NCBI RefSeq assembly: GCF_020524345.1
Contig: NZ_JAIVLH010000012.1
Coordinates: forward strand, 124,001-188,000
Direction of reading: 5' to 3'
DNA from: Metabacillus niabensis
GTDB taxonomy: Bacteria > Bacillota > Bacilli > Bacillales > Bacillaceae
Length of the DNA stretch: 64,000 nucleotides
Shown here: positions 28,019 through 37,779 of the stretch, piece by piece
How positions within the stretch are numbered: position 1 is the stretch's first letter
Layout of the letters: each line of letters opens with the position of its first letter
Program-made: the position numbers and the translations under genes
Notes under the pieces: model-generated
Databases searched by the model: none
The model's input: the letters and a program-made list of their open reading frames with translations, nothing else
Told to the model about the DNA's origin: nothing

Positions 28019-29605
28019 TTATTTCTGTGATGTAACACCTTGGTAGTCGTTTTCTTCTAAAAGATCAACTAACTCGATGTCTTTTTGATTTTCTAAAAAG
28101 TATCGCAATGTAAATTCATTTTCAAATAATACCGCATAAGCACCAAAGCGGTCACGAACTAGCATGCTTCTTGAATCAAAGAACCGTTTATCAAACTTCT
28201 CGCTCTTGATCCATCTTGGAATTCGTTCTCCAAGGGAGGTGAATTCAATCTCCACATTATATTCAGCCTTCATTCGGTATTCAAATACCTCAAACTGAAG
28301 CTGACCGACTGCGCCAAGGATGATCGAGTCATTTAACTCTTGGCGGTATAGTTGAATCGCGCCTTCTTGCACAAGCTGTTCAATACCTTTTCGGAATTGC
28401 TTCGACTTCATGACGTTTTTCGCCTGAACTCGCTTGAATAGCTCAGGTGGGAATTGTGGCAGCTCTTCGTATTGATAAGAGTCTTTTCCACCGATTAATG
28501 TATCACCGATTTGATAGATATTCGGGTCATAAATTCCAATAATATCACCAGGATAAGCTTCATCTACCGTATCACGGTCTTTTGCCATAAAGGCCTGCGT
28601 TTGATTTAGCTTAATCGTTTTATTTGTCCGACTTAAGTTCACACTCATGCCGCGTTCAAATTTTCCGGAACATACACGGAAAAAGGCAATACGGTCACGG
28701 TGTGCCGGGTTCATATTGGCTTGGATTTTAAAGATATAGCCTGAAAATTGATCTTTTTCCGGCTCGATTAAGCCTTGATCTGTTTTACGCGGCTGTGGTT
28801 GTGCAGCAAATTGTAAAAATGTATCAAAGAATGTTTGCACACCAAAATTAGCAAGGGCACTACCAAAGAAGACAGGGGTTAACTCTCCTTTTTCCACTCG
28901 CTCCGGTGAAAATTCATTCCCTGCTTCTTCAAGCAGTTCCAGCTCACCTAATGTATCTTGATAGATGACATTTTCCTCTATATCTGTTCCAGATAACTCG
29001 CTTAGAGAAATCACTTCTTCTTCTTCATCGCCTTTAAAGCGAACAAATTGCTTATTAAAGCGGTCGTGGATACCTAAGAAACGTTTCCCGCTTCCAACCG
29101 GCCAATTCATTGGATATGATTCAATCCCAAGTACTTCCTCTATTTCAGAAAGTAATTCCAAAGGATCTCTTCCTTCACGGTCAAGCTTGTTGATAAATGT
29201 AAAGATCGGAATTCCTCTCATCCGGCAAACTTTGAAAAGTTTAATGGTTTGAGGCTCAACACCTTTTGTTGAATCAATGATCATGACAACACTATCTACC
29301 GCGGTTAATGTACGGTATGTGTCTTCACTAAAGTCTTCGTGTCCCGGTGTATCCAAAATATTGACGTGGAATTCATGGTACGGGAAGCTCATGACACTTG
29401 ATGTTACTGAGATTCCACGTTTTTTTTCAATTTCCATCCAGTCAGATGCGGCAAATTTTCCTGATTTTTTTCCTTTAACTGTTCCTGTTGAACGGATAAT
29501 TTGACCAAAGAAAAGGAGTTTTTCTGTTAACGTCGTTTTCCCTGCATCCGGGTGGGAAATGATCGCAAACGTACGTCGTTTATTTATTTCCTGTTGTAAG
29601 CTCAT
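28019..29605 (-). CDS. prfC: Peptide chain release factor 3
   Basis: RF3 is a translational GTPase that recycles RF1/RF2 from the ribosome. The protein has 528 residues with G1 [14 protein letters not shown]3 DTPGHEDF and G4 [11 protein letters not shown] at 29605 is nine bases after GAGG; an in-frame TTG two codons earlier is closer to the site and less likely. RF3 is not present in all Bacillus, so its occurrence beside csbA is a lineage trait. It is monocistronic, ending at a strong terminator. Confidence 0.96.
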   Translation of the reverse strand: MSLQQEINKRRTFAIISHPDAGKTTLTEKLLFFGQIIRSTGTVKGKKSGKFAASDWMEIEKKRGISVTSSVMSFPYHEFHVNILDTPGHEDFSEDTYRTLTAVDSVVMIIDSTKGVEPQTIKLFKVCRMRGIPIFTFINKLDREGRDPLELLSEIEEVLGIESYPMNWPVGSGKRFLGIHDRFNKQFVRFKGDEEEEVISLSELSGTDIEENVIYQDTLGELELLEEAGNEFSPERVEKGELTPVFFGSALANFGVQTFFDTFLQFAAQPQPRKTDQGLIEPEKDQFSGYIFKIQANMNPAHRDRIAFFRVCSGKFERGMSVNLSRTNKTIKLNQTQAFMAKDRDTVDEAYPGDIIGIYDPNIYQIGDTLIGGKDSYQYEELPQFPPELFKRVQAKNVMKSKQFRKGIEQLVQEGAIQLYRQELNDSIILGAVGQLQFEVFEYRMKAEYNVEIEFTSLGERIPRWIKSEKFDKRFFDSRSMLVRDRFGAYAVLFENEFTLRYFLENQKDIELVDLLEENDYQGVTSQK

Positions 29606-29766
29606 TCGCAATAACCTCTTTTAATTAAATTCGTGCTTCAAATATACTACAAAGCGCTTCAAAGAACAATTTTATTAAGGCTGTTTTTAATACGAGACCG
29701 TTCCATTGCGCTCCAGACACTAAAGTTTTAGAGTAAGTGTTAAAAGCAACATATTTAACATAATAA

Positions 29767-29790
29767 AACAGGGGAATCATCTCCCCTGTT
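29767..29790 (-). terminator. Terminator overlapping the end of the small membrane gene
   Basis: AACAGGGG and CCCCTGTT form an eight-base stem with an eight-base loop; TTTATTATG follows on the minus strand. The stem contains the last bases of the stop codon of the preceding gene. Confidence 0.75.
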
Positions 29791-29959
29791 AGCGCTGATA
29801 CTTTCTTTTTTGTTTTATTTTCCCTTTATTTTTCTCCGTTTCAACTAGATTCCATGCGGTGGTGTATCGGTATTTTTTTCCCCAGATTTGAATGAGCATT
29901 TTCATTCCGGTTATAAAGCATAGAATTAATAGACTAACAATTAGAAATAAAATGTCCAT
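29789..29959 (-). CDS. Small single-pass membrane protein, unknown function
   Basis: A 56-residue protein with one N-terminal membrane helix (MDILFLIVSLLILCFITGMK) and a basic, lysine-rich C-terminal tail. ATG at 29959 is six bases after GGGGGA, which supports it as a real gene; the longer reading to 29989 has no such site. It lies alone between prfC and a CapA-like gene and has its own terminator. I do not recognise the family. Confidence 0.6.
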   Translation of the reverse strand: MDILFLIVSLLILCFITGMKMLIQIWGKKYRYTTAWNLVETEKNKGKIKQKRKYQR

Positions 29960-30029
29960 CTTCGTTCCCCCAATCATTCTTGTACACATGTATATGTTTG
30001 AGATGGGGAAACATGATTGTTTTTAACCA

Positions 30030-31169
30030 TCATGTAAATGAAAATGTAAGTTCTGGTACCCACTGATTCATATGCTTTTTGATTTCTTCGTAAAGCTTTT
30101 CTTTACCTGATAGTTGCTCGAGCGGTTGAACATGGTACACTTCATTTACGAAGGTTGGGACGAAGGATGGTTCTTTTAGAACGATTTCACCGGTTTCGAG
30201 TTTTTTTTCGACGTTTAGTTTTAGAACTCCTCCGATATCTTTGTAATCTTCGGTTTGACCTGTAAAGAAATTGCCGAGTGAATAGGCAACAAATGAGCGT
30301 TGTCCATCACCTCTTTCGATCCATTCCATCGGTTGGAGAACGTGTGGATGGTGTCCGATGATGATGTCTGCTCCTGCATTTGCTGTTTTGATGGCTAACT
30401 GTTTTTGCTCTTCATTTGGCAATCTTTCATATTCTTTTCCAAAATGAAGGCTTACCACGACGACATCAGAGATTGTCTTTGCTTGTTCAATCTCTTGTTC
30501 GATGTTGTTCTCATCAATTCGATTTACTAAGTAAGGCTTACCTTTCGGAGTTTCAATTCCATTCGTTCCATATGTATAAGCAAGGAATGAAAAAACAATT
30601 CCATTCTTTTCGATAGTTCGAATGTTCTTTTTATCTTTTTCCGATAAAAAAGCTCCGGTATAAGGAATCCCTAGTTTATTCCAATGTGAAATTGCACTTT
30701 GTATGGCCTTTTCGCCTCGATCCAATGTATGATTGTTTGCTATTGTTACTAGATCGATACCGCTTTCTTTTAATATATCTCCAACTTCATACGGACTATT
30801 AAATGATGGATAGGTGGAAAGCCCAATTTCTGTACCGCCAATCATAGATTCCTGGTTGGCAATGGTTATATCCGCATGGCTTAATAGGGACCGAACATTT
30901 TTCAGATGAGGGGTGAAATCATATTTTTCATCACCAATTTGTGCAGGCTCATACACACGGTCGTGGATTAAAATATCACCTATAGCCGAGATCGAAGCCG
31001 TTGTCGTTATGACTTCCTCTTTTTCCTTCTCTTTCTCAACAATCTGTGGATCCTGCTTTTCTTCCACTTTAACAATTTGATTTTCAGGCGCTGATGCTTG
31101 TTTGCCAACATATAAGCCCAGTCCACAAACTAGAAGAACGAGCAGGGTGAATGTGATGACCTTTTTCAT
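30030..31169 (-). CDS. CapA-family (PGA_cap) metallophosphatase-like protein
   Basis: A 379-residue membrane-anchored protein with an N-terminal helix (ITFTLLVLLVCGLGLYVG), a charged linker and a PGA_cap domain: ISAIGDILIHDRVY, then NQESMIGG, TIANNHTLDRGE, VVVSLHFGKEYER and IIGHHPHVLQPME. CapA/PgsA proteins take part in poly-gamma-glutamate export, but no pgsB/pgsC homologues are adjacent, so the role here is open. AAAGGAGT precedes the ATG. Confidence 0.88.
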   Translation of the reverse strand: MKKVITFTLLVLLVCGLGLYVGKQASAPENQIVKVEEKQDPQIVEKEKEKEEVITTTASISAIGDILIHDRVYEPAQIGDEKYDFTPHLKNVRSLLSHADITIANQESMIGGTEIGLSTYPSFNSPYEVGDILKESGIDLVTIANNHTLDRGEKAIQSAISHWNKLGIPYTGAFLSEKDKKNIRTIEKNGIVFSFLAYTYGTNGIETPKGKPYLVNRIDENNIEQEIEQAKTISDVVVVSLHFGKEYERLPNEEQKQLAIKTANAGADIIIGHHPHVLQPMEWIERGDGQRSFVAYSLGNFFTGQTEDYKDIGGVLKLNVEKKLETGEIVLKEPSFVPTFVNEVYHVQPLEQLSGKEKLYEEIKKHMNQWVPELTFSFT

Positions 31170-31240
31170 TAGGTTACTCCTTTTCAGAAAGCTACTACTT
31201 CTAGTTTAACTTATAACTTGGAAGAAATTAACCAAAAAGA

Positions 31241-31260
31241 CAGAATTCTGTCGAATTCTG
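31241..31260. terminator. Terminator after pitA
   Basis: CAGAATTC and GAATTCTG form an eight-base stem with a four-base loop; the minus strand continues TCTTTTTGG and the plus strand has a T-run slightly further on. Confidence 0.75.
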
Positions 31261-31270
31261 CCTTGCTTTT

Positions 31271-32269
31271 TTAAAGAACGAAGTTAAGAAAATAATACAC
31301 AACCCCTGCAAAAACCGCTGATGCAGGCAGGGTAACGATCCATGTAAACACCATGGCTTGAGCTGTTCCCCAATTAACTCCTTTGACTCGGTTAGACGCT
31401 CCTACCCCGAGAATCGATGAAGAAATCACATGTGTTGTGCTGACCGGGAGATGAAGAAAGGTTGCACCTAAAATAATGGATGCTGATGAAACATCGGCAG
31501 CAACTCCGCTAACAGGTCTGATCTTCATAATTTTATTTCCAACCGTTTTAATAATTTTCCAGCCGCCTACTGACGTACCGAGTGCCATTGCAAGCGCACA
31601 GGATAGCTGAACCCAAAACGGAATATCCATTGTTTTATGATAGTTATTGGCAATTAAGGCAAGTGTAATAATGCCCATTGCTTTCTGAGCATCATTTGTT
31701 CCGTGTGTATATGCCTGAAATGCCGCTGTGACAATTTGAATTCTGCGAAATCGATTATTGGATTTCGTTAAAGAATGATTTCTAAATAAGACCTTAAAGA
31801 TACTAAATACGAGAAATCCGATGACAAAGGCTAAGATTGGTGATAAAAAAAGAGACTGTGCAATCTTAGAAAAACCTGCATAATTAATACTGCCAAACCC
31901 TGAAGCGGCAATCGCTGCTCCAACAATAGAACCGATGATGGCATGTGAGGAACTGCTCGGTATTCCGTAGTACCATGTGATAAGGTTCCAGGCAATCGCT
32001 GAAATAAGGGCTGATAAAATGACAACAGACCCATTATGTATCGTAAACGGATCCACAATCCCGCTTGTAATGGTTTTAGCAACACCTGTAAACGTTAGTG
32101 CCCCGATAAAGTTCATTAACGATGCTAATATGATCGCATGCCTTGGCTTCAAAGCTTTTGTTGAAACACTTGTTGCAATGGCATTTGCTGTATCGTGAAA
32201 GCCATTAATAAAATCAAAAGCCAACGCTCCAATCACAATCAACACCGTAATTATTAACGTTACATCCAT
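31271..32269 (-). CDS. pitA: Low-affinity inorganic phosphate transporter (PiT family)
   Basis: A 332-residue permease with about ten membrane segments. The two PiT signature repeats are visible: GFHDTANAIATSVSTKAL near residue 23 and AYTHGTNDAQKAMGII in the middle. It uses ion gradients to import metal-phosphate. The PhoU-like gene ykaA lies 14 bases upstream in the same operon, the usual Pit arrangement of Bacillus. Confidence 0.95.
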   Translation of the reverse strand: MDVTLIITVLIVIGALAFDFINGFHDTANAIATSVSTKALKPRHAIILASLMNFIGALTFTGVAKTITSGIVDPFTIHNGSVVILSALISAIAWNLITWYYGIPSSSSHAIIGSIVGAAIAASGFGSINYAGFSKIAQSLFLSPILAFVIGFLVFSIFKVLFRNHSLTKSNNRFRRIQIVTAAFQAYTHGTNDAQKAMGIITLALIANNYHKTMDIPFWVQLSCALAMALGTSVGGWKIIKTVGNKIMKIRPVSGVAADVSSASIILGATFLHLPVSTTHVISSSILGVGASNRVKGVNWGTAQAMVFTWIVTLPASAVFAGVVYYFLNFVL

Positions 32270-32283
32270 ATATCTATGTCCCC

Positions 32284-32907
32284 TTACGCATTCTTCATGA
32301 CGATGCTATCTAATGTATTGGCAACTTTACGACAGCTATCCACAATCCCTTCTAGTGACTCATATATATCTTTATATTGAATGATTTTAATCGGATCTTT
32401 TTCTGTTGCAAATAAATTTTTCAATGCGGTCCGCAGCAGGTTATCACTGTTTGATTCATGTTCTTTTAATGCTGATGAATGGACCGGAATAGACTGTAAT
32501 TTTTTCAATGATAATAATGTGATTGCTTCTGTGATTTCGGTCGCACATTGATGATTGATGCGAAAAAACGTTTTCATCTGTTCTGTCATGCTAGTAACTG
32601 AATACATCTCAAGCAATGCCGCGGTATGCTCAATTCCGTCTAAAACATCATCAATATGCAGGGCAAGCTGTAAAATATCTTCCCTGTCAATCGGTGTAAT
32701 AAATGTTTGATTCAGTTCTTTTGTTATTTTTTGAATCAATTCGTCACCGGTTGATTCATACTCTTTTACATTTTCTAAAAAAAGTTGCAATTCATGATGA
32801 TTTGAAATCGTTTTTTCAACACAGAAGTATGTTGTTTCTTGCAGGTTGCTTGTCATGCTTAATAATAGCTCTGAAAATTTATCTTTTTTCCCTTTTGAAA
32901 ACATCAT
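32284..32907 (-). CDS. ykaA: DUF47 (PhoU-like) Pit accessory protein YkaA
   Basis: A 207-residue, all-helical PhoU-like protein (DUF47), typically encoded upstream of PiT permeases and thought to modulate them. Acidic metal-binding helices are visible (ESTGDELIQKITKELN, DIDDVLDGIEH-like region). Two adjacent ATG codons follow GGAGG; the first, nine bases away, was used. Confidence 0.93.
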   Translation of the reverse strand: MMFSKGKKDKFSELLLSMTSNLQETTYFCVEKTISNHHELQLFLENVKEYESTGDELIQKITKELNQTFITPIDREDILQLALHIDDVLDGIEHTAALLEMYSVTSMTEQMKTFFRINHQCATEITEAITLLSLKKLQSIPVHSSALKEHESNSDNLLRTALKNLFATEKDPIKIIQYKDIYESLEGIVDSCRKVANTLDSIVMKNA

Positions 32908-33071
32908 AGTACGAATCCTCCATCGGTAAAACCTTGTCCTATATTATGAGTACGCATGTTATCAATCAAACATACCTTATCTATCTAAATTACTACGTAT
33001 TGTAGCGTAAATCCCAAGTTAAAAGCTAGCTAATTGAGAAAATATTAACTGCTTTCCCGTAAATGGGAGAG

Positions 33072-33099
33072 TTTGGCCCGATAATCAGCCGGGTATAAT
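33072..33099 (+). promoter_or_regulatory. Probable des promoter
   Basis: TTTGGC (33072-33077) and a perfect TATAAT (33094-33099) are 16 bases apart. The poor -35 box is consistent with an activator such as DesR, but a DesR site could not be verified. Confidence 0.45.
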
Positions 33100-33102
33100 C
33101 TT

Positions 33103-33119
33103 GATACACCCTATGTATC
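33103..33119. promoter_or_regulatory. Inverted repeat at the des start site
   Basis: GATACA-CCCTA-TGTATC begins four bases after the -10 box, at the position of an operator overlapping the transcription start or a 5'-end stabilising hairpin. Confidence 0.4.
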
Positions 33120-33248
33120 CCTTTTGGCTTTGCTAATATAGATTTAATTGAACCGGAAATCAGGTTTGTATTTCCACTAATCCTTCAAAGGCAATAATCG
33201 TTTTCTAGACATAGATAAACAACATCAGGAAAGGAGAAACCTTAAAAA

Positions 33249-34277
33249 ATGAATGAACAAAACCCAAGGGCTTTGAGAAAAATGGTTAGCCCTTATGAAA
33301 AGTCTGATTTACAAAAAAGCAATTGGCAAATCATTAACACATTGGTACCTTTTTTCCTCTTATGGTGTTTGGCATATAAGAGCTTGTCGATTTCATATTT
33401 TCTTACATTAGCGATTTCGGTTTTTGTAGCAGGTTTTTTAGTAAGAACCTTCATCATCTTTCATGATTGCTGCCACTATTCCTTTTTTAAGAGCAGAAAG
33501 GCGAATCGAATCCTTGGAACAATAACAGGAATTCTGACTCTACATCCTTTTGACCATTGGGCACACGATCATTCTGTCCATCATGCGACTAGCAGCAATC
33601 TGGACAAACGCGGGACAGGCGATATTTGGGTACTGACTGTTGAGGAATATAAGGAGGCCTCAACTAAGACAAAAATATTGTACCGCCTGTACAGAAATCC
33701 GTTTGTTATGTTTGTCATTGGGCCGATTTATGTCTTCGGAATTACCAATCGTTTTAATCGTAAAGGAGCTAAACGCAAAGAACGGATGAACACGTATGTA
33801 ACAAATCTCGGAATCTTCGCTTTGGCAGCACTTTTATGTTGGGCCATTGGCTGGCAAAGCTTCCTACTGGTACAGGTACCAATTTTTATGATATCGGGAT
33901 CCCTCGGAATTTGGTTGTTTTATATTCAGCATACGTTTGAGGATTCTTATTTTGAAGAAGATGAACACTGGGAATATGTAAAAGCAGCCGTTGAAGGAAG
34001 CTCTTTTTATAAGCTTCCAAAAGTTATGCAATGGCTAACAGGCAATATCGGTTTCCATCATATTCATCATTTAAGCCCAAGAGTCCCAAACTACAAACTT
34101 GAAGAAGTACATAACAACACTGAACCATTGCAAAACGTTCCAACCATTACACTGGCTACAAGTCTTAAGTCGTTAAAGTTCCGTCTATGGGATGAAGAAG
34201 GCAAAAAATTTGTTGGTTTTAACCACTTAACAAATGCTTCTAAAAACCAAGTATCAGCGCGGCTAAGATCGGATTAA
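33249..34277 (+). CDS. des: Membrane fatty acid (phospholipid) desaturase
   Basis: Di-iron desaturase that introduces a double bond into membrane acyl chains on cold shock. The 342-residue protein carries the three histidine boxes HDCCHYSF (about 72), HDHSVHHATSSNLDKRGTGD (about 107) and HIHHLSPRVPNYK, and four membrane segments. Similarity to B. subtilis Des (delta-5) is near full length. No desKR genes are adjacent. AAAGGAG lies 12 bases before the ATG. Confidence 0.95.
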   Translation: MNEQNPRALRKMVSPYEKSDLQKSNWQIINTLVPFFLLWCLAYKSLSISYFLTLAISVFVAGFLVRTFIIFHDCCHYSFFKSRKANRILGTITGILTLHPFDHWAHDHSVHHATSSNLDKRGTGDIWVLTVEEYKEASTKTKILYRLYRNPFVMFVIGPIYVFGITNRFNRKGAKRKERMNTYVTNLGIFALAALLCWAIGWQSFLLVQVPIFMISGSLGIWLFYIQHTFEDSYFEEDEHWEYVKAAVEGSSFYKLPKVMQWLTGNIGFHHIHHLSPRVPNYKLEEVHNNTEPLQNVPTITLATSLKSLKFRLWDEEGKKFVGFNHLTNASKNQVSARLRSD

Positions 34278-34537
34278 ATAAACTCCCCTAAGTGCAGACT
34301 CGCACAAAGGATTTGTGAAAATGTCAGTACTTCGTGCGAAATATACTTGTAGGCTCCACAATATGGTGCATTTTTCAAAAGGGAAAAGGGCTATATAAAA
34401 TTGAAAAAGGTAATCAGTTAATCGATAATTTTGAATCAATCTTAACTTCTCCATCCGGATGTTCGTATGTATATCCCTCATATTCCATCACCTTTTGGGA
34501 ATATTAGTTCATAATCGATAGGAAAAGGAGGATGAGA

Positions 34538-34699
34538 ATGTTTGGACTAGGAAAAAAGATTAATACGCTGTTTTGGATTGCGATCTTTGGCCTCATTTTA
34601 ACGACCATCTATTCAGCTATTCTCCTTTATCAGGGGATAGACTCAAAACGAAAGTTGAATTTTATTTGGGGTAAAAATAAGAAGGAAACTGAAGGCTAA
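34538..34699 (+). CDS. Small membrane protein of 53 residues
   Basis: An open reading frame with an excellent ribosome site (AAAGGAGG, five bases before ATG at 34538) and its own terminator three bases after the stop. The product MFGLGKKINTLFWIAIFGLI continues through a hydrophobic helix to about residue 32 and ends in a basic tail (FIWGKNKKETEG). Function is unknown; site, helix and terminator make it likely real. Confidence 0.65.
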   Translation: MFGLGKKINTLFWIAIFGLILTTIYSAILLYQGIDSKRKLNFIWGKNKKETEG

Positions 34700-34702
34700 A
34701 GC

Positions 34703-34731
34703 AAACAAGGACCTTTTTCAGGTCCTTGTTT
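34703..34731. terminator. Bidirectional terminator between the small gene and cls
   Basis: AAACAAGGACCT and AGGTCCTTGTTT form a perfect 12-base stem with a five-base loop, serving both convergent genes. Confidence 0.92.
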
Positions 34732-34735
34732 CATA

Positions 34736-36184
34736 TTATAAGATTGGCGAAAGAAGCCGCGAAACAGATTCTTTAATCCGGATTGTTCTTGAACGCTGAA
34801 CATAGGCCTCGATGGTTAATTGTCTTGATTTCTCCATATCCTCGATAAATGACTCATACAGCTTTGTCGCTATATCAACATCATATAAAAAGGCATTCAC
34901 TTCAAAATTCAATCTAAAGCTTCTCATATCAATGTTTGCTGTTCCCACTGATGCAATTTCATGATCAACGACAATTGTTTTTGCATGGATAAATCCATTT
35001 TCATAAATGTAGATTTCAGCTCCGGATTTTAATAACTCACCAGAGTATGAAAGTGTTGCCCAATACACAAATGGATGGTCAGGTTTATCCGGGATCATCA
35101 ATTTCACTTCAACACCTGATAAACACGCAATCTTTAAGGCATCCAAAATACTTGCATCAGGGATAAAGTAAGGTGTTTGGATGTAAATAGACTCACTCGC
35201 TGATGAAATCATCTTCATATAGCCATTTTTAATTTGCTCCCATTCTGAATCAGGTCCGCTTGTCACGATTTGGATGCTGCTATCACCTGTTTTCGGCTGC
35301 TCCGGAAACAATTCAGGACTGTAGGAAATCACCCGTTTTTCTGTTGCTTGGTTCCAATCAAGTATGAACCGGGCTTGAATCGCATGGACAGCTGTTCCTT
35401 GAATTTTCAGGTGTGTATCACGCCAATAGCCAAAAGACGGATCAAGCCCCAAATATTCATCACCAACATTAAAACCTCCAACATACCCGATGTTTCCATC
35501 AATAATCACTAATTTACGATGGTTTCGATAATTAAGCCGCAAATTGATCCATCTAAGTTTTGATGGAAAAAACACTTCAACTTCTCCTTCTGCTTTCCGT
35601 AGTTCTTTAAAAAATCTTGGCCTTAAGCTTCTTGACCCAAGATCATCATATAAAACCCTGACCTTCACACCTTGCTCTGCTTTCTTTGTTAACGCCGAAC
35701 CTAATCGTTTGCCAAGTTCATCCTTTTTAAAAATATAATATTGAAGGTGAATATGATGCTTTGCCTGCTCGATATCCTTCAATAATGTTTCAAATTTCTC
35801 ATTTCCATCTGTAAATATCTCGACTTCATTATCGTCTGTTAACAAGGCATCATTATTGAGCACATGCATGTTAATCATTTGCTTATATTTTTTGGCGATC
35901 TCACTTTTAAAAACAAACGAATTATTTCTAATCTCTTCTAATTGAGTAGCAAGCAGCTTATCAATTCCAAGCTTCTTCCGATCTTCCCATTGAAACATTC
36001 GATATCTGCTTAAATTTTGACCAAATAACAAGTACAGCAAAAACCCCAATAACGGAATAAAAAACAAGACCAACAGCCATGCCCAAGATGATGAGGCATC
36101 TCTTCGTTCTCTAAAAATCATGACAATCGCAAAAAACGTATTTAAAAGGAATATAAACCCGAGTAAAATTGAACCAATTTCCAT
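34736..36184 (-). CDS. cls: Cardiolipin synthase
   Basis: Phospholipase D family enzyme joining two phosphatidylglycerols into cardiolipin. The 482-residue protein has two N-terminal membrane helices (LLGFIFLLNTFFAIVMIF and a second ending FLLYLLFGQNLS) and two HKD motifs: HRKLVIIDGNIGYVGG in the middle and HAKTIVVDHEIASVGTANID near the C-terminus. Length equals that of B. subtilis ClsA. Confidence 0.95.
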   Translation of the reverse strand: MEIGSILLGFIFLLNTFFAIVMIFRERRDASSSWAWLLVLFFIPLLGFLLYLLFGQNLSRYRMFQWEDRKKLGIDKLLATQLEEIRNNSFVFKSEIAKKYKQMINMHVLNNDALLTDDNEVEIFTDGNEKFETLLKDIEQAKHHIHLQYYIFKKDELGKRLGSALTKKAEQGVKVRVLYDDLGSRSLRPRFFKELRKAEGEVEVFFPSKLRWINLRLNYRNHRKLVIIDGNIGYVGGFNVGDEYLGLDPSFGYWRDTHLKIQGTAVHAIQARFILDWNQATEKRVISYSPELFPEQPKTGDSSIQIVTSGPDSEWEQIKNGYMKMISSASESIYIQTPYFIPDASILDALKIACLSGVEVKLMIPDKPDHPFVYWATLSYSGELLKSGAEIYIYENGFIHAKTIVVDHEIASVGTANIDMRSFRLNFEVNAFLYDVDIATKLYESFIEDMEKSRQLTIEAYVQRSRTIRIKESVSRLLSPIL

Positions 36185-36355
36185 ATGAATTCCTCACATC
36201 TCTTTTTCTACTATCAATCATAGTATATCTTGAAAGATAAATTATTTGTCAGTTTTTTTCATCTAACTACTGTGAGAACACTCTTCACTGTGATAAAATA
36301 TCTCTTAATGAATTTTCAAAAATTTTTATTTCCTATAGAGGTGAAAAAAAGGATC

Positions 36356-37648
36356 ATGAATGAATTAGCACAAGCTTTAAATCAAGCAATGAAAGAAGAT
36401 AACGAACACGTTTATAACATGTTGTCTCAGCTTGGAAAGGAAATGTTCTATCCAAAAGGTATCTTAAGTCAATCGGCAGAAGCAGGAAAAAAAGCTCATC
36501 GTTTTAATGCAACAATCGGAATTGCAACTGAAAACAATCAGCCTATGCACTTTCAACACTTGCAAGACCTTTTTGGCGATAAAGTAGCACCAAAGGATCT
36601 TTATCCATATGCACCACCTCAAGGAAAAGAAGAATTACGTAAAGTATGGCAGGAAAAAATCTTTAACGATAACCCAAGTTTAAATAAAGATGTCGTAGGT
36701 TCACCAATTGTCACAAATGCCCTTACTCACGGTTTAAGCATTGCAGCAGATTTATTTGCTGATGAAGGTACACCGGTTATTGTACCTGATAAATATTGGG
36801 GAAATTACAACATCACATTTAAAACACGCCGTGGTGCAACTGTTGCCACCTTCCCATTATTTAATGAAGAAAACGGTTTTAACACAGCAGGTTTAAAAGC
36901 AACAATCGACGCACATAAATCATCCGGTAAAGTGATTGTTCTTCTAAACTTCCCGAACAATCCAACTGGTTATACACCGTTGGAATCTGAAGCAAAAGAA
37001 ATTGCCGCTGTCCTAACTGAAGCAGCAGATGAAGGGTTAAACATCGTTGTGCTGATCGATGATGCTTACTTCGGATTATTTTATGAAGACTCCATGACTG
37101 AATCCATTTTCAGTTACCTAGCAGATGCTCACGAGCGTATCTTAGCCGTAAAAATTGACGGAGCTACAAAAGAAAACTATGTATGGGGCTTCCGCGTTGG
37201 TTTTATCACATATGCGAGCAAATCAGCGAACGTGCTGAATGCATTAGAGCAAAAAACTAAGGGTCTTATCAGGGGTACAATCTCAAGCAGCTCACACCCT
37301 TCACAATCACTGATTTTACAGTCATTAAAATCAGACGAATTTGCTGTTGAAAAAGAACAGAAATTCGCTTTAATGAAAAGCCGTGCAGACAAAACAAAAG
37401 AAGTGCTGGCAAAAGAAGAATATCAAAAATACTGGACATACTACCCATTCAACTCAGGCTACTTTATGTGCTTGAAGCTTCACAACATCGATGCTGAGAA
37501 ATTACGTTTGCATCTGTTAGATCAATATGGAGTTGGAACCATTTCCATCAACTCAACCGATTTACGTATTGCGTTCTCTTGTGTAGAAGAAGAGGATATT
37601 GAAGAATTATTTGACTTAATCGCTCAAGGTGCTGCTGATTTGCAGTAA
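36356..37648 (+). CDS. PLP-dependent class I/II aminotransferase
   Basis: A fold-type I aminotransferase of 430 residues; amino donor and acceptor unknown. The aspartate binding the PLP nitrogen is in VVLIDDAYFGLF, the Schiff-base lysine is probably in KIDGATKENYVWGFRVGF, and NFPNNPTGYTP is the family hinge. ATG at 36356 (MNELAQALNQ) was chosen because the 42 residues upstream in frame are hydrophobic and non-conserved; GAGGTG and AAAGGATC precede it, so a GTG start at 36341 is an alternative. Confidence 0.85.
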   Translation: MNELAQALNQAMKEDNEHVYNMLSQLGKEMFYPKGILSQSAEAGKKAHRFNATIGIATENNQPMHFQHLQDLFGDKVAPKDLYPYAPPQGKEELRKVWQEKIFNDNPSLNKDVVGSPIVTNALTHGLSIAADLFADEGTPVIVPDKYWGNYNITFKTRRGATVATFPLFNEENGFNTAGLKATIDAHKSSGKVIVLLNFPNNPTGYTPLESEAKEIAAVLTEAADEGLNIVVLIDDAYFGLFYEDSMTESIFSYLADAHERILAVKIDGATKENYVWGFRVGFITYASKSANVLNALEQKTKGLIRGTISSSSHPSQSLILQSLKSDEFAVEKEQKFALMKSRADKTKEVLAKEEYQKYWTYYPFNSGYFMCLKLHNIDAEKLRLHLLDQYGVGTISINSTDLRIAFSCVEEEDIEELFDLIAQGAADLQ

Positions 37649-37663
37649 TTTGTGACTGATAGG

Positions 37664-37700
37664 ATGCTCACTGCCGTTTGGTAGTGGGCATTATTTAGTT
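37664..37700 (+). terminator. Terminator after the aminotransferase gene
   Basis: ATGCTCACTGCC and GGTAGTGGGCAT form a 12-base stem (two G-U pairs) with a four-base loop, followed by TATTTAGTTTTT. Confidence 0.8.
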
Positions 37701-37740
37701 TTTCAGGTCGATTCAGCCTTTATCTGGCTCAAATTATCAA

Positions 37741-37772
37741 AAAAGCCAGCACCATATTAGATGCTGGCTTTT
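37741..37772 (-). terminator. Terminator of the mannitol operon
   Basis: AAAAGCCAGCA and TGCTGGCTTTT form an 11-base stem with a ten-base loop, flanked by T-runs, eight bases after the mtlD stop. Confidence 0.92.
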
Positions 37773-37779
37773 ACCTATA

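Larger units (their letters stand above)
32908..33248. other. Intergenic region upstream of des
   Basis: About 340 bases between divergent ykaA and des. It holds a likely des promoter (33072-33099) and an inverted repeat (33103-33119), leaving a leader of about 140 bases. No other structure was recognised. Confidence 0.5.

Noticed and set aside
33060-33248. DesR operator upstream of des
   Set aside because: An inverted repeat is present, but I could not match it to DesR binding sequences, so only the repeat is reported.
34263-34481. Minus-strand open frame of 72 codons downstream of des
   Set aside because: No ribosome site, no family resemblance, overlaps the des 3' end, and composition looks like chance.
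34420-34500. Minus-strand 24-codon frame beginning MEYEGYTYEHPDGE
   Set aside because: Plausible codons but the purine run touches the ATG and the product is too short to support; may be a gene remnant.
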